DNA from: Chryseobacterium shigense
GTDB lineage: Bacteria > Bacteroidota > Bacteroidia > Flavobacteriales > Weeksellaceae
Length of the DNA stretch: 64,000 bases
Direction: 5' to 3'
NCBI RefSeq assembly: GCF_014207845.1
Contig: NZ_JACHLC010000002.1
Location: 124,001 to 188,000 of the forward strand
This document shows positions 17,002 to 25,838 of the stretch, piece by piece. How positions within the stretch are numbered: position 1 is the stretch's first letter; the number at the start of each line of letters is the position of its first letter. Under the pieces are notes generated by a model, which ran no database searches, was not told where the DNA came from, and saw nothing but the letters and a program-made list of their open reading frames with translations. The position numbers and the translations under genes are program-made.

Positions 17002-19407
17002 ATGACAGAATTTGAAGATATTAGTTTAGAGGAAATGATTGGTGATGGATTTGATATTGTAGCGGAAGAGATCAACCTTTCAGACTTTTCGGAGACTGAT
17101 AAAAATTCCGAACAGAGAATATTCCCGATACTTCCTGTAAGAAATATGGTCATGTTTCCGAATGTGGTAATTCCTATTACCGCCGGAAGAAAAACCTCGA
17201 TACAGCTTCTTGAAGAGGCCCAGAAAAATGGTGAATTCATCGGAATCGTGAGCCAGAAAAATTCAGATCTGGAGCAGCCTTCTGAAAAAGATATGTACCA
17301 GACCGGCACTCTGGCCAAGATTATTAAGATCATCAAACTTCCTGAAGGAAATATCACCGCTATTACCAAAGGCTTCCACAGATTCAAAATAAAAAAGATT
17401 GTAGAAAACAAGCCTTACTTTAAAGCGGAAATCTCAAAGCTAAAGGATTCCCAACCAAAAAATAAGGAAGAATATGAGGCTTTGCTTGAAAATATCAAAG
17501 ATTTAGCCTTAAAAATCATTGAGCTGGATCCCAACATCCCGAATGCAGCCAATTTCGCCATCAAGAATATTAATAATAATGATGATCTTCTGAATTTCAT
17601 CTGTACCAATGCCAGTTTTCCTTCCACAGAAAAGCAAAAGCTCCTTGAAGAGAAAAGTCTCATAGAAAGAGCCAACAAGTGCTATGAAATGATGCATGAG
17701 GATTTCAGAAAACTGGAACTGAGAAACCAGATTCATCAGAAAACCTCGAAGGATCTTGACAAGCAGCAGAGGGAATACTTCCTGAACCAGCAGATCAGAA
17801 CCATCCAGGATGAATTGGGAGGCGGCCTGGAAAGTGATGTGGAAGACCTCATCAACAAAGCAAAAAGTAAAAAATGGAGTCAGGAAGTGGAAGATCATTT
17901 CCAAAAGGAGATCAACAGGCTGCAACGCCAGAATCCTAATGCTCCGGATTATAACGTACAAAGGAATTATCTTGATTTCTTTACGGATCTTCCGTGGGAA
18001 ACCTATACAAAGGATACTTTTGATATTGCCAAAGCTGAAAAGATTTTAGACAAGGCTCATTTCGGACTGGAAGATATTAAGAAAAGGATTCTGGAGCACA
18101 TGGCTGTTTTAAAATTGAAAAACAACATGAAATCTCCTATTCTTTTACTTGTAGGGCCTCCGGGAGTAGGAAAAACTTCTTTAGGAAAATCTGTTGCTGA
18201 TGCTTTGGGAAGAAAATACGTAAGGTTATCACTTGGCGGACTTCATGATGAAAGTGAGATCCGCGGACACAGAAAGACTTATATTGGAGCTATGGCCGGA
18301 AGAATTCTGCAGTCTATCAAAAAATCAGGCACATCCAACCCCGTTATTGTTCTTGATGAAATTGATAAGATCGGGCAAGGTCTTCATGGCGATCCAAGTT
18401 CCGCCTTGCTGGAAGTCCTTGATCCTGAACAAAATAAAGCTTTCTATGATAATTTCCTGGAAATGGGTTACGATTTGTCTAAGGTAATGTTTATTGCTAC
18501 AGCCAATTCACTTTCCACAATTCAAACACCATTATTGGACAGAACGGAGATCATTCAGATCGCCGGATACACAATGGAGGAAAAAACGGAGATCGCGAAA
18601 AGACATTTGATCAAAAAGCAGCAGGAAGAAAACGGTCTGGATGCAAAATCATTCAAACTTGGAAATCCTGAGCTTAAGCATATTATTGAAGCACACACTT
18701 CGGAAAGCGGTGTGAGAACCCTGGAAAAAAGGATTGCTGCCATTGCAAGATGGGTGGCTCTTCAGACCGCTCTGGTAAAAGAATATGATCCAAAGATCAC
18801 TATCGAAAAAACAGATGAAATCCTTGGGGTTCCAAGACCGAAAAGTCTGTCTGAAATTACCGGTGTGCCCGGTGTTGTAACCGGACTGGCCTGGACAAGC
18901 GTAGGTGGGGATATTTTATACATTGAAAGTATCTTAAGCAATGGAAAAGGCAGTCTTACCATGACCGGAAATTTAGGTACGGTAATGAAGGAATCCGCAA
19001 CTATTGCCCTTGAATATATTAAAGCTAAGCATCATGAACTTGGTATACCGCAGGAAGACCTGGATAAGAAAAATGTTCACGTTCACGTTCCGGAAGGGGC
19101 AACTCCAAAGGATGGACCATCTGCCGGTATTGCGATGCTGACCTCAATGGTTTCTTCATTCAAGAATAAGAAAGTAAAACCTCATCTTGCCATGACAGGA
19201 GAAATAACTTTAAGAGGAAAAGTTCTTCCTGTAGGCGGAATCAAAGAAAAGCTTCTTGCTGCAACCAGAGCAGGAATAAAGGAAGTAATTCTTTGTGAAG
19301 CCAACAGAAAAGATGTGGAAGAAATTAAAAAAGATTACCTGAAAAACCTGACTGTACATTATGTAAACAGAATGGAAGAGGTAATAGATTTTGCCATTGA
19401 AAAATAA
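17002..19407 (+). CDS. lon: ATP-dependent protease Lon
   Basis: 801 residues from the ATG at 17002 ([12 protein letters not shown]). An upstream in-frame ATG at 16975 lies inside the palindrome and gives an unlikely extension. Order of domains: N-terminal LON substrate-binding domain ([17 protein letters not shown] onward), helical linker, AAA+ module with Walker [10 protein letters not shown] (about 385) and Walker [11 protein letters not shown], then the serine-lysine protease domain with Ser707 in DGPSAG and the catalytic Lys in GGIKEK (748-750). Lon degrades misfolded and regulatory proteins in the cytoplasm. It is a single-gene unit with palindromic leader and its own terminator. Confidence 0.98.
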   Translation: MTEFEDISLEEMIGDGFDIVAEEINLSDFSETDKNSEQRIFPILPVRNMVMFPNVVIPITAGRKTSIQLLEEAQKNGEFIGIVSQKNSDLEQPSEKDMYQTGTLAKIIKIIKLPEGNITAITKGFHRFKIKKIVENKPYFKAEISKLKDSQPKNKEEYEALLENIKDLALKIIELDPNIPNAANFAIKNINNNDDLLNFICTNASFPSTEKQKLLEEKSLIERANKCYEMMHEDFRKLELRNQIHQKTSKDLDKQQREYFLNQQIRTIQDELGGGLESDVEDLINKAKSKKWSQEVEDHFQKEINRLQRQNPNAPDYNVQRNYLDFFTDLPWETYTKDTFDIAKAEKILDKAHFGLEDIKKRILEHMAVLKLKNNMKSPILLLVGPPGVGKTSLGKSVADALGRKYVRLSLGGLHDESEIRGHRKTYIGAMAGRILQSIKKSGTSNPVIVLDEIDKIGQGLHGDPSSALLEVLDPEQNKAFYDNFLEMGYDLSKVMFIATANSLSTIQTPLLDRTEIIQIAGYTMEEKTEIAKRHLIKKQQEENGLDAKSFKLGNPELKHIIEAHTSESGVRTLEKRIAAIARWVALQTALVKEYDPKITIEKTDEILGVPRPKSLSEITGVPGVVTGLAWTSVGGDILYIESILSNGKGSLTMTGNLGTVMKESATIALEYIKAKHHELGIPQEDLDKKNVHVHVPEGATPKDGPSAGIAMLTSMVSSFKNKKVKPHLAMTGEITLRGKVLPVGGIKEKLLAATRAGIKEVILCEANRKDVEEIKKDYLKNLTVHYVNRMEEVIDFAIEK

Positions 19408-19432
19408 CAGATAACATATCAACTCTCAATAA

Positions 19433-19467
19433 GGAAACGCGTCTCATATTTCTGGGATGCGTTTTTT
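19433..19467 (+). terminator. Terminator of lon
   Basis: Arms 19435-19446 and 19453-19464 pair over 12 positions with G-T wobbles, followed by seven T residues. Confidence 0.85.
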
Positions 19468-19704
19468 TATGGTAAACCTGTTTACACTTATTGAAAAGTA
19501 GTTTTTACTTTAATCATTAAGCTACACTTGAGGAAAAAAGTACGGTTAAGATCCAAATTTACAATGTCCATTATTATTTAAACAAAACATACCACACCAC
19601 TGAATCCCGGCATTTATTTTGTTAAAAGAATTATGTTAATTAAGCCAAAATAACCTTTCAATTGGGAGGGTTTTATTATTTTTATACTACATATTTGAAA
19701 AATC

Positions 19705-20817
19705 ATGAATTTTCTTAGACTTCCTTTCCTTGTTAATCTCACGCTTGTAGTTATTTCCATTATTGGTCTGGGCTACCTGCTGGCACTCGGGCAGAGCATT
19801 TTAGCCCCTTTTTTTCTGGCCTTTTTAATGGCTATGCTCTTTCTGCCTGCTGCCACTTTTATGGAAAGAAGACTGAAATTTCCCAGATCCATTTCAACAA
19901 TGACTTCTGTTCTCATTATGCTGGCCATTTTATCAGGACTCATTTATTTTTTCGGATCGCAGCTTTCTGATTTCAGCAAAGATCTGCCGCACCTCAGAGA
20001 ACAGGTAACGACCGTTTTCAGTAATCTGCAGCACTGGATATCAAAAACATTCAATGTAAAGGTGGATGAGCAGCTTAATTACATTAACCAGGGATTAAAC
20101 AAACTCTTGTCTTCTTCGGGTGTGATTCTGGGTTTTACTTTCGGAATATTTTCAAGCGGTTTCGGCTTTATTGTATTTTTCACCCTGTTTTTTATCTTTA
20201 TTTTAAACTACAGAAGAGTTCTTAATAATTTCATTGTAACGGTATTTAATGAAAAACACAAGGCAAGTGTACAGGAAGTGGTTACGGAGATCAGGGTGAT
20301 GACGAAGAAATATATTTTCGGGCTCTGCCTGCAGGTTTTGATTGTTTCCATTCTCTGCTCGATCCTGCTTACCATTTTAGGGGTAAAATATGCTATTCTT
20401 CTGGCTGTTTTAACCGGTTTATTAAATGTAATTCCTTATCTGGGAATCTGCATTTCCCTTTTAATATCATGTTTTATTGCTTTTGCAACAGGTACACCTT
20501 CCACATGCGTATATGTAGCTATAGGGTATATTGCCGTACATATTATTGACGGAAATATTGTGCTTCCATTTGTTGTAGGTTCAAAAGTAAAGATCAATGC
20601 TTTGTTTTCTTTCATTGGAATTATCTTAGGTGAACATCTTTGGGGCATCGCGGGAATGTTCCTTTGTATTCCGGCCATTGCAATTATTAAAATTATCTTT
20701 GAAAGAGTGGATGGTCTAAAACCATGGGGTAAACTGCTCGGTGAGGAAGAAAAGCCCAATAAAAAGAAAAAGAGCTATAAAATTTCTAAGAATATCACAC
20801 TGAAAGAAATGGATTGA
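19705..20817 (+). CDS. AI-2E family transporter (PerM/YdiK-like)
   Basis: 370 residues, about eight membrane helices: two N-terminal pairs, a soluble helical segment (DFSKDLPHLREQVTTVFSNLQHW..), then the helix cluster VLTGLLNVIPYLGICIS and GSKVKINALFSFIGIILGEHLWGIAGMFLCIPAIAI, which are hallmark regions of the family. The family name comes from a proposed autoinducer-2 exporter, but members have varied roles including cation export, so the substrate is uncertain. A Lys-rich cytoplasmic tail ends the protein. The 236-base gap after the lon terminator holds no ORF that I can support. Confidence 0.9.
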   Translation: MNFLRLPFLVNLTLVVISIIGLGYLLALGQSILAPFFLAFLMAMLFLPAATFMERRLKFPRSISTMTSVLIMLAILSGLIYFFGSQLSDFSKDLPHLREQVTTVFSNLQHWISKTFNVKVDEQLNYINQGLNKLLSSSGVILGFTFGIFSSGFGFIVFFTLFFIFILNYRRVLNNFIVTVFNEKHKASVQEVVTEIRVMTKKYIFGLCLQVLIVSILCSILLTILGVKYAILLAVLTGLLNVIPYLGICISLLISCFIAFATGTPSTCVYVAIGYIAVHIIDGNIVLPFVVGSKVKINALFSFIGIILGEHLWGIAGMFLCIPAIAIIKIIFERVDGLKPWGKLLGEEEKPNKKKKSYKISKNITLKEMD

Positions 20818-20892
20818 TTACGAGGAATCGGTAAAGAGCAGTTAGTAATGATTGTACGTAATTATCATTCATAATCATAACCTGTCACTTAT

Positions 20893-20920
20893 AAAAAAAG
20901 CTGCCTCAATTGAGACAGCT
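20893..20920 (-). terminator. Terminator of the Gly-Gly-leader peptide gene
   Basis: On the minus strand AGCTGTCTCA pairs with TGAGGCAGCT (one mismatch) and is followed by seven T residues, 14 bases after the peptide's stop codon. Confidence 0.88.
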
Positions 20921-20933
20921 CCTATAGTTAATT

Positions 20934-21173
20934 TTATAATGCGCATAATGGACTCATTCCATTGGGACAGGACTGGTCACACGGAATATAAGCATGGCTG
21001 TCAGGACAGTATCCCAAAGTATCGGTTCCACCACCTCCACCGCCTAAGCATGGGTCTCCCGGTGGAATTTTACACGGACATCCTTCAGGGCCAATATCAC
21101 AGATCTGTGGTTTTCCTCCCCCATTAATTCTTTTTAAATTTTCGCGGTCTAGCTTTTGAAGATTTTTCAGCAT
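20934..21173 (-). CDS. Gly-Gly-leader, Cys-rich bacteriocin-like / RiPP-precursor-like peptide
   Basis: 79 residues. The N-terminus MLKNLQKLDRENLKRINGGG matches the leader found in Bacteroidota 'bacteriocin-like' peptides (LKKLxRENLKxIxGG), with probable cleavage after Gly18-Gly19 by a bifunctional peptidase-ABC transporter. The core of about 59 residues is unusual: eight Cys (25, 32, 34, 42, 56, 65, 69, 77), many Pro/Gly, and a run of six Gly at 44-49. No modifying enzyme or exporter is adjacent; the nearest genes are an AI-2E permease and a DoxX protein. A dedicated terminator follows. Whether it is antimicrobial, a signal or something else cannot be read from sequence. Confidence 0.82.
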   Translation of the reverse strand: MLKNLQKLDRENLKRINGGGKPQICDIGPEGCPCKIPPGDPCLGGGGGGTDTLGYCPDSHAYIPCDQSCPNGMSPLCAL

Positions 21174-21300
21174 AATATTTTTGTTTAGTTGGATTTGTAT
21201 AACAAATATATCAATTCAAATTATAAAAATCACCAAACCATGATAAAAACAAAAAAAACAACAATTTTCATTAAAAATAACTAAATGAATATCCTTTTTG

Positions 21301-21319
21301 TTTTACATTTGATGTAAAA
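21301..21319. promoter_or_regulatory. Palindrome overlapping the -7 box of the DoxX gene
   Basis: TTTTACAT-TTG-ATGTAAAA, perfect eight-base arms around TTG, ending ten bases before the start codon at 21329. It contains TACATTTG (21304-21311), an exact -7 box, so a bound protein would directly block or set transcription. Confidence 0.5.
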
Positions 21320-21328
21320 TCATCACTT

Positions 21329-21706
21329 ATGAAAATCGTAAAATTTATTATCTGCCTTTTGTTCGCATTAGTTTTCATTAATGCAGGCCTGGACAAGTTC
21401 TTCCACTATTCACCAATGCCAAAGCTGACTCCTGAACAGGTGAAGATTTTTGCCGCTTTTACAGAAATCCGCTGGCTGCTGCCATTGGTAGGGATTGTTG
21501 AGATTGTTGGCGGAATACTGTTTCTTTTCCCGAAAACCAGAGCTTTGGGAGCCATCATCATTCTTCCCGTTATGGTAGGGATATTTCTTCACAATGTTTA
21601 CAGAGATCCCAACCAGATGGGAGTCATCATGGCTGTAGTGATGTTTCTGATCAACATCTGGATCATTATAGATAACAGAGAAAAGTATAAAGCTTTGATT
21701 AGTTAG
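21329..21706 (+). CDS. DoxX-family small membrane protein
   Basis: 125 residues, four membrane helices (about 3-22, 46-66, 69-90, 97-115). ALVFINAGLDKFFHYSPMP and the EIRWLLPLVGIVEIVGGILFL segment are characteristic of DoxX/DUF-type proteins in Bacteroidota. Family members are linked to redox or quinone functions in the inner membrane but most are uncharacterised. It is transcribed alone, controlled through the palindromic promoter just upstream, and converges with the acyl-CoA dehydrogenase gene over an inverted-repeat region. Confidence 0.8.
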   Translation: MKIVKFIICLLFALVFINAGLDKFFHYSPMPKLTPEQVKIFAAFTEIRWLLPLVGIVEIVGGILFLFPKTRALGAIIILPVMVGIFLHNVYRDPNQMGVIMAVVMFLINIWIIIDNREKYKALIS

Positions 21707-21780
21707 AAGGTAACAGGTCGCAGGTAACAGTTATATTAACCCTGTTACCTGCAACCTATAATCTGCTATCTGTAACCTTT
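21707..21780. repeat. Nested inverted repeat between convergent genes
   Basis: Inner arms CAGGTAACAG (21721-21730) and CTGTTACCTG (21742-21751) extend to about 15 pairs with one mismatch, and a second outer pair AAGGTAACAG / CTGTAACCTT brackets them. The unit GGTAACAG recurs twice on each side. It fits a bidirectional terminator or a dispersed intergenic repeat built from GGTAACAGGT units. Confidence 0.65.
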
Positions 21781-21783
21781 CGT

Positions 21784-23142
21784 CTATACAAACGCACTGA
21801 ATCCCGTAATTGATCTTCCCACAATCAGGGAATTGATTTCTTTTGTGCCTTCATAAGAGTAAATAGCTTCAGCATCTGCAACAAATCTTGCCACGTCATA
21901 TTCCAGGAGAATGCCGTTTCCGCCCATTACCTCTCTTGCCCTGGAAACAATATCCCGGGTTCTCAGAGTACAGAAAACTTTGGCCAATGAGGCATGCTCA
22001 TCCTTTAAAATTCCTTCATCCTGCATTTCCGAAAGCCTGAACACCATTGTTTGCATGGCCGTAAGATTGGAAAGCATTTCCACCAGATGTCCCTGGATCA
22101 TCTGAAATGAGGCAATAGGTTTCCCGAACTGTTCTCTGGTTCTGGTATACTGTAAAGCGCTTTCATAGGCTCCTCTTGCACAGCCTGTAGCCATCCAGGC
22201 CACTCCTGCCCTGGTCATACGCAGTACTTTTCCGGTATCTTTAAATGAATCCGCATGCTGAAGGCGGTTTTCTTCCGTCACCAGGCAATCTTTTAAAGTA
22301 ATGAGACCGTTCTGGACAATTCTCAATGCCATTTTTCCTTTGATTTTTTCAACGGAATATCCCGGATTATCTTTCTCTACAATGAATCCTTTTACCTCAC
22401 CGCTATCCAGATCCCTTGCCCATATAATGACCAGATCAGCAAAAGTGGCATTCCCTATCCATTTTTTCTGGCCGTTAAGAATCCAGCCTTCCGGAGTTTT
22501 CTTACAGGTTACTGCTAAGCCGCCTGCTGCTCCTGAACCTACTTCCGGCTCCGTAAGGCCAAAGGCCCCTATTTTTTCGAATTTCTGCATCTGGGGAAGC
22601 CATTTCTGCTTCTGCTCCTCCGAACCGCAGATATAAATAGATCCCATAGCCAGCCCCGACTGCACGCCAAAGAATGTAGCTATAGAGGCATCAATCCTTG
22701 CCATTTCCATTGCAATGACTCCTTCCATCAGAAAAGGCATACCCGGGCATCCATATCCTTCATAGGTTACTCCACAGATATTCAGCTTTTGGAATTTCGG
22801 AATCAGCTCGAAAGGGAATTCGTCCCTGAGCCAGTAATGATTCACCAAAGGTTTTACTTCTTTCTCCATAAACGCCCTCACTTTAAGCTGTATTTCCCGC
22901 TGTTCAGGAGTTAATGTATGGTAAATGTCATAAAAATCGCCATCCACCGGAGGAAGCTCTTTCTTTTTTTTATTGGGATCGAGCATCTTCATCATTCCGT
23001 TCAGCTGTTTCTCATCCAGTTTAGAGAAATTCTGCATCAGTTTTGGGAGGTCTACTTTCTGGGAAATAGCACTCAGCTGGTCAAAATCTATGGATCTGAA
23101 TAATTCTATTGCGTTTCTGATTTTGGAAAAGGTATTCGACAT
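21784..23142 (-). CDS. Acyl-CoA dehydrogenase family protein
   Basis: 452 residues from the ATG at 23142 (MSNTFSKIRN); an in-frame ATG at 23181 adds 13 poorly coded residues. An N-terminal extension of about 75 residues, Lys- and Asp-rich, precedes the normal fold. The core shows LTPEQREIQLKVRAFMEKEVKP, FGLTEPEVGSGAAG (FAD/acyl site), GWILNGQKKWIGNATFADL, REQFGKPIASFQMIQ and, at the catalytic base region, YSYEGTKEINSLIVGRSITG, resembling glutaryl-/short-chain dehydrogenases. It oxidises an acyl-CoA to the enoyl-CoA with FAD, passing electrons to ETF. The exact chain specificity is unclear. Confidence 0.92.
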   Translation of the reverse strand: MSNTFSKIRNAIELFRSIDFDQLSAISQKVDLPKLMQNFSKLDEKQLNGMMKMLDPNKKKKELPPVDGDFYDIYHTLTPEQREIQLKVRAFMEKEVKPLVNHYWLRDEFPFELIPKFQKLNICGVTYEGYGCPGMPFLMEGVIAMEMARIDASIATFFGVQSGLAMGSIYICGSEEQKQKWLPQMQKFEKIGAFGLTEPEVGSGAAGGLAVTCKKTPEGWILNGQKKWIGNATFADLVIIWARDLDSGEVKGFIVEKDNPGYSVEKIKGKMALRIVQNGLITLKDCLVTEENRLQHADSFKDTGKVLRMTRAGVAWMATGCARGAYESALQYTRTREQFGKPIASFQMIQGHLVEMLSNLTAMQTMVFRLSEMQDEGILKDEHASLAKVFCTLRTRDIVSRAREVMGGNGILLEYDVARFVADAEAIYSYEGTKEINSLIVGRSITGFSAFV

Positions 23143-23350
23143 AGTACTGTTTTGTGGGATTGATTTGTAAAAATGAAGCAAAAACTGCTCCGAAAATAAA
23201 TCTTCTTCTTAGAACTTATTTTACAAAACACTCATTTACAATAAATTAAAACAGAAATATTTCTTTACAAACTTTTTACGTCTGATTTTCAAATATTACA
23301 AAGATTCCTGCCTGAACTTTGACTTAACAAAACAAGAAAAAATCAACGCT

Positions 23351-24271
23351 ATGAAAACGACTTACATTAAACTATCCCTGTCAGCAGTTCTTTTATTAGG
23401 AATTTATTCATGTAAAAAAGGAGAATCAGCAGTGTCTTCTACTGAACGCGCAGATTATACAGTGGCAGACTCTGCAGCTGTAACCACCTCAGACAGTGTT
23501 TCATCTGCAGCCACCATGAAAGTAAAGGACAAGCAGTTCATTAAAACAGCTGACGTGAATATGGAGGTGAAAGACGTCTATGAAGCAACAATTTCTATTG
23601 AAAAAACAGTTCAGGATTTGGGAGGATTTGTTACCAACAGCAATCTTCACAGTAATGTAATTTCTGAGGATACCTATAATACTTCCAGTGAAAATGCCAT
23701 GCTGGTAAAAAAATACCAAACGGAAAATACAATGCAGGTACGTGTTCCTACAGAAAAGTTAGGCGAGCTCTTAACCCTGATTAATGATAAAAAGCTTTTC
23801 CTGAATTCCAGAACGATTAATGCCGAGGATGTGACCGCAAACATTAAGTATGCGGAAATGGAAAGTAAAAGGATAAAAAAAACAGGCGAAAATATCGGGC
23901 AACTAAAAGCCAATAAAGACAAAGTAAAACTTGATAATGACAATATGGCGGAAGGCAATCTGCAACAGCTCGCCAACATGGATACTACGGACAATATAAA
24001 ATACAGCACCATAGATATTTTTATTAAGGAGCCTAAACTCCGTATTGCTGAAATCGCTATAACCAATACCAGAAATATTGATAATAAATATAAATTCAAC
24101 TTTATATATGATGCTAAAAATGCATTTGTAGAAGGGTTTTATCTGATCCAAAAAATTGCGGTAGGACTTATTACGATCTGGCCACTGATATTAATCTTAG
24201 GTGCCATATTCTATTTTCTGAGAAAGAGAAAGTTCACAAAACCGGAATCTGCAAAAATCCCAGAGCAATAA
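23351..24271 (+). CDS. DUF4349 domain lipoprotein
   Basis: 306 residues. Lipobox LLGIYSC followed by a low-complexity Ser/Thr/Ala linker, then a DUF4349 region (KTADVNMEVKDVYEATISIEKTVQDLGGFVTNS, VRVPTEKLGELLTLI, ISRTINAEDVTANIKYAEMESKRIKKT in essence), a coiled-coil-prone helix and a C-terminal membrane helix at about 270-293 with a basic tail. The combination of lipid anchor and C-terminal helix is typical for the family; function is not established. It is a single gene with terminator. Confidence 0.85.
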   Translation: MKTTYIKLSLSAVLLLGIYSCKKGESAVSSTERADYTVADSAAVTTSDSVSSAATMKVKDKQFIKTADVNMEVKDVYEATISIEKTVQDLGGFVTNSNLHSNVISEDTYNTSSENAMLVKKYQTENTMQVRVPTEKLGELLTLINDKKLFLNSRTINAEDVTANIKYAEMESKRIKKTGENIGQLKANKDKVKLDNDNMAEGNLQQLANMDTTDNIKYSTIDIFIKEPKLRIAEIAITNTRNIDNKYKFNFIYDAKNAFVEGFYLIQKIAVGLITIWPLILILGAIFYFLRKRKFTKPESAKIPEQ

Positions 24272-24319
24272 AAGCTATCCTAACCAACCGGTTATCATCA
24301 TAATTTTAGATTTTACAGG

Positions 24320-24348
24320 CCTCCTTTTCAGGAGGTTTTTATTTTTTA
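24320..24348 (+). terminator. Terminator of the DUF4349 gene
   Basis: CCTCC (24320-24324) pairs with GGAGG (24331-24335) around TTTTCA, followed by a long T-rich run. Confidence 0.82.
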
Positions 24349-24414
24349 TGAAAAAAACTGTAACGATCATGCTAATGCACTTACCTACTGTTTAAAGAAT
24401 AAGAACTTAATCAT

Positions 24415-24501
24415 ATGAAAAACTTAATACAATTGGGTTCCAGAATATTTTTATCACTGAATATGAAAAGATATCCTGTAAAGCTGGACTTAAACCTGTA
24501 A
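24415..24501 (+). CDS. Possible 28-residue leader ORF before the ECF sigma gene
   Basis: ATG at 24415 opens a 28-codon frame (MKNLIQLGSRIFLSLN...), basic and partly hydrophobic, ending 23 bases before the sigma-factor start. A second mini-frame, ATG at 24514 with only four codons, ends with a TGA that overlaps the GTG start of the sigma gene. Both are compatible with translational control, but neither has independent support. Confidence 0.25.
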   Translation: MKNLIQLGSRIFLSLNMKRYPVKLDLNL

Positions 24502-24524
24502 ATTAACCAAACCATGAAACTATC

Positions 24525-25034
24525 GTGAGCAGTCAGACCGAAACCAATTTTTTAAAGCTCGTCAACCAGCACAAGGGTATTTTGTACAAAACTTCCCGCA
24601 TTTATGCCGACTCTGTTGAAGACCGGGAAGATCTTCAGCAGGAAATACTGATCCAGCTTTGGAAATCTTACCAAAGCTTCAAAGGCAACAGTGAATTTTC
24701 CACATGGATGTACCGTGTTGCCATCAATACTGCTATTACTTATTTAAAAAAAGAAAAACAGCGGGCCGGGAATCATACGGAGACCCCTCATTATTTTGAA
24801 ATCCAGAACGAAGACTACAATCCTTCAAAGGATGAACAACTGGAGATTTTCTACAGTGTCGTCCAGGAGCTTAAGGCCATTGAAAAAGCCGTTATATTCT
24901 ACTTTATGGAAGGCATGTCCCACAAAGAGATAGGAGAAAACCTGGGATTAAGCGAAGGCAATGCCCGTGTAAAACTTAACAGAACCAAAGAAAAAATACA
25001 GCAAATCATAAAAAAATCAGGCTATGAATTTTGA
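24525..25034 (+). CDS. ECF-type RNA polymerase sigma factor (sigma-70 family)
   Basis: 169 residues beginning at GTG 24525 (VSSQTETNFLKLVNQHKG). Region 2 is visible as ILYKTSRIYADSVEDREDLQQEILIQLWKSYQSFKGNSEFSTWMYRVAINTAI, and region 4 as ELKAIEKAVIFYFMEGMSHKEIGENLGLSEGNARVKLNRTKEKI, with no region 3, so it is an extracytoplasmic-function sigma factor. It overlaps the next membrane protein gene by 11 bases; paired genes of this kind often encode a sigma factor and its regulator. Target promoters are unknown. Confidence 0.93.
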   Translation: MSSQTETNFLKLVNQHKGILYKTSRIYADSVEDREDLQQEILIQLWKSYQSFKGNSEFSTWMYRVAINTAITYLKKEKQRAGNHTETPHYFEIQNEDYNPSKDEQLEIFYSVVQELKAIEKAVIFYFMEGMSHKEIGENLGLSEGNARVKLNRTKEKIQQIIKKSGYEF

Positions 25035-25632
25035 CCAATTAAAAGAACAGTGGAATAATGAAAACGGTGACTCCGTAAATATTCCCAACACCATAGAACA
25101 GTTAAAGAAAAGCAGACACCCTATTGAAAAGATCCAGAAAAGCATGAGGGCAGAATTTCCGATGCAGATTATTGCCATTATTCTTATTGCATTTTTTCCA
25201 CAGCAGCTGCATTTTCCTTCATCACAATATATTATTTATTACACCTCTTATGCCATGCTGGTTGTGATTTCTTCTTACTACCTGTTCGGGTTCTATAAAT
25301 TTTATAAACAGACCGAACTGTATACCGGAAACACCAAAAACAGCCTTTGGAAAATATACCACGAACTGAAACTGAATATGGAAAGATACCAATCTTTCGG
25401 ATTTCTCCTGCTTCCTCACTTCATGATTACTTTAGGATTGGAATTTTATAATATATTTCAGAAAAAAGGAATGCCGTTAGAGAGCTTTGCAGACTCTTAT
25501 CAGCAGGTTTTTATTCTGATCGTACTTCTAGGAACCATAACGATTGTAGCCAGCATTGTCTTATGGACTAAATACTTTTATGGACGCCATGCCAAACGTT
25601 TGGAAAATATACTTAATGAAACAGACGAATAG
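25024..25632 (+). CDS. Membrane protein, probable partner of the ECF sigma factor
   Basis: 202 residues with four membrane helices (about 44-60, 68-91, 117-140, 155-178). The N-terminus MNFDQLKEQWNNENGDSVNIP followed by an IEQLKKSRHPIEKIQKSMR helix is cytoplasmic and is the part that could bind the sigma factor. No zinc-binding anti-sigma motif (HxxxCxxC) is present, so calling it an anti-sigma factor is an inference from overlap and topology. Two consecutive terminators follow. Confidence 0.78.
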   Translation: MNFDQLKEQWNNENGDSVNIPNTIEQLKKSRHPIEKIQKSMRAEFPMQIIAIILIAFFPQQLHFPSSQYIIYYTSYAMLVVISSYYLFGFYKFYKQTELYTGNTKNSLWKIYHELKLNMERYQSFGFLLLPHFMITLGLEFYNIFQKKGMPLESFADSYQQVFILIVLLGTITIVASIVLWTKYFYGRHAKRLENILNETDE

Positions 25633-25668
25633 CTTTTCTGTCCTGTCTTTCACGAAATAATAACTATG

Positions 25669-25703
25669 AAACCTCAGAGCTGTTCTGGGGTTTACATTTT
25701 AAA
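25669..25703 (+). terminator. First terminator after the sigma operon
   Basis: Ten-base arms 25669-25678 and 25684-25693 (one G-T pair) followed by TTTACATTTT. Confidence 0.78.
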
Positions 25704-25720
25704 AAATTGTTATTTATCAT

Positions 25721-25748
25721 CCTCAAATTTATCTGAGGTTTTATTTTT
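25721..25748 (+). terminator. Second, tandem terminator
   Basis: CCTCA (25721-25725) / TGAGG (25734-25738) hairpin followed by TTTTATTTTT; the pgi promoter box begins only four bases later. Confidence 0.72.
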
Positions 25749-25751
25749 CCT

Positions 25752-25759
25752 TAAATTTG
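25752..25759 (+). promoter_or_regulatory. -7 box upstream of pgi
   Basis: TAAATTTG, exact TAnnTTTG, 79 bases before the pgi start and directly after two terminators, as expected for a new transcription start. Confidence 0.45.
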
Positions 25760-25838
25760 CAGATCAGAAATAAAATGGTGTGGATCTCAAACATTTGATC
25801 CGCCCTCTCATTTTCTGAATCTATATAATTTCTAAAAT

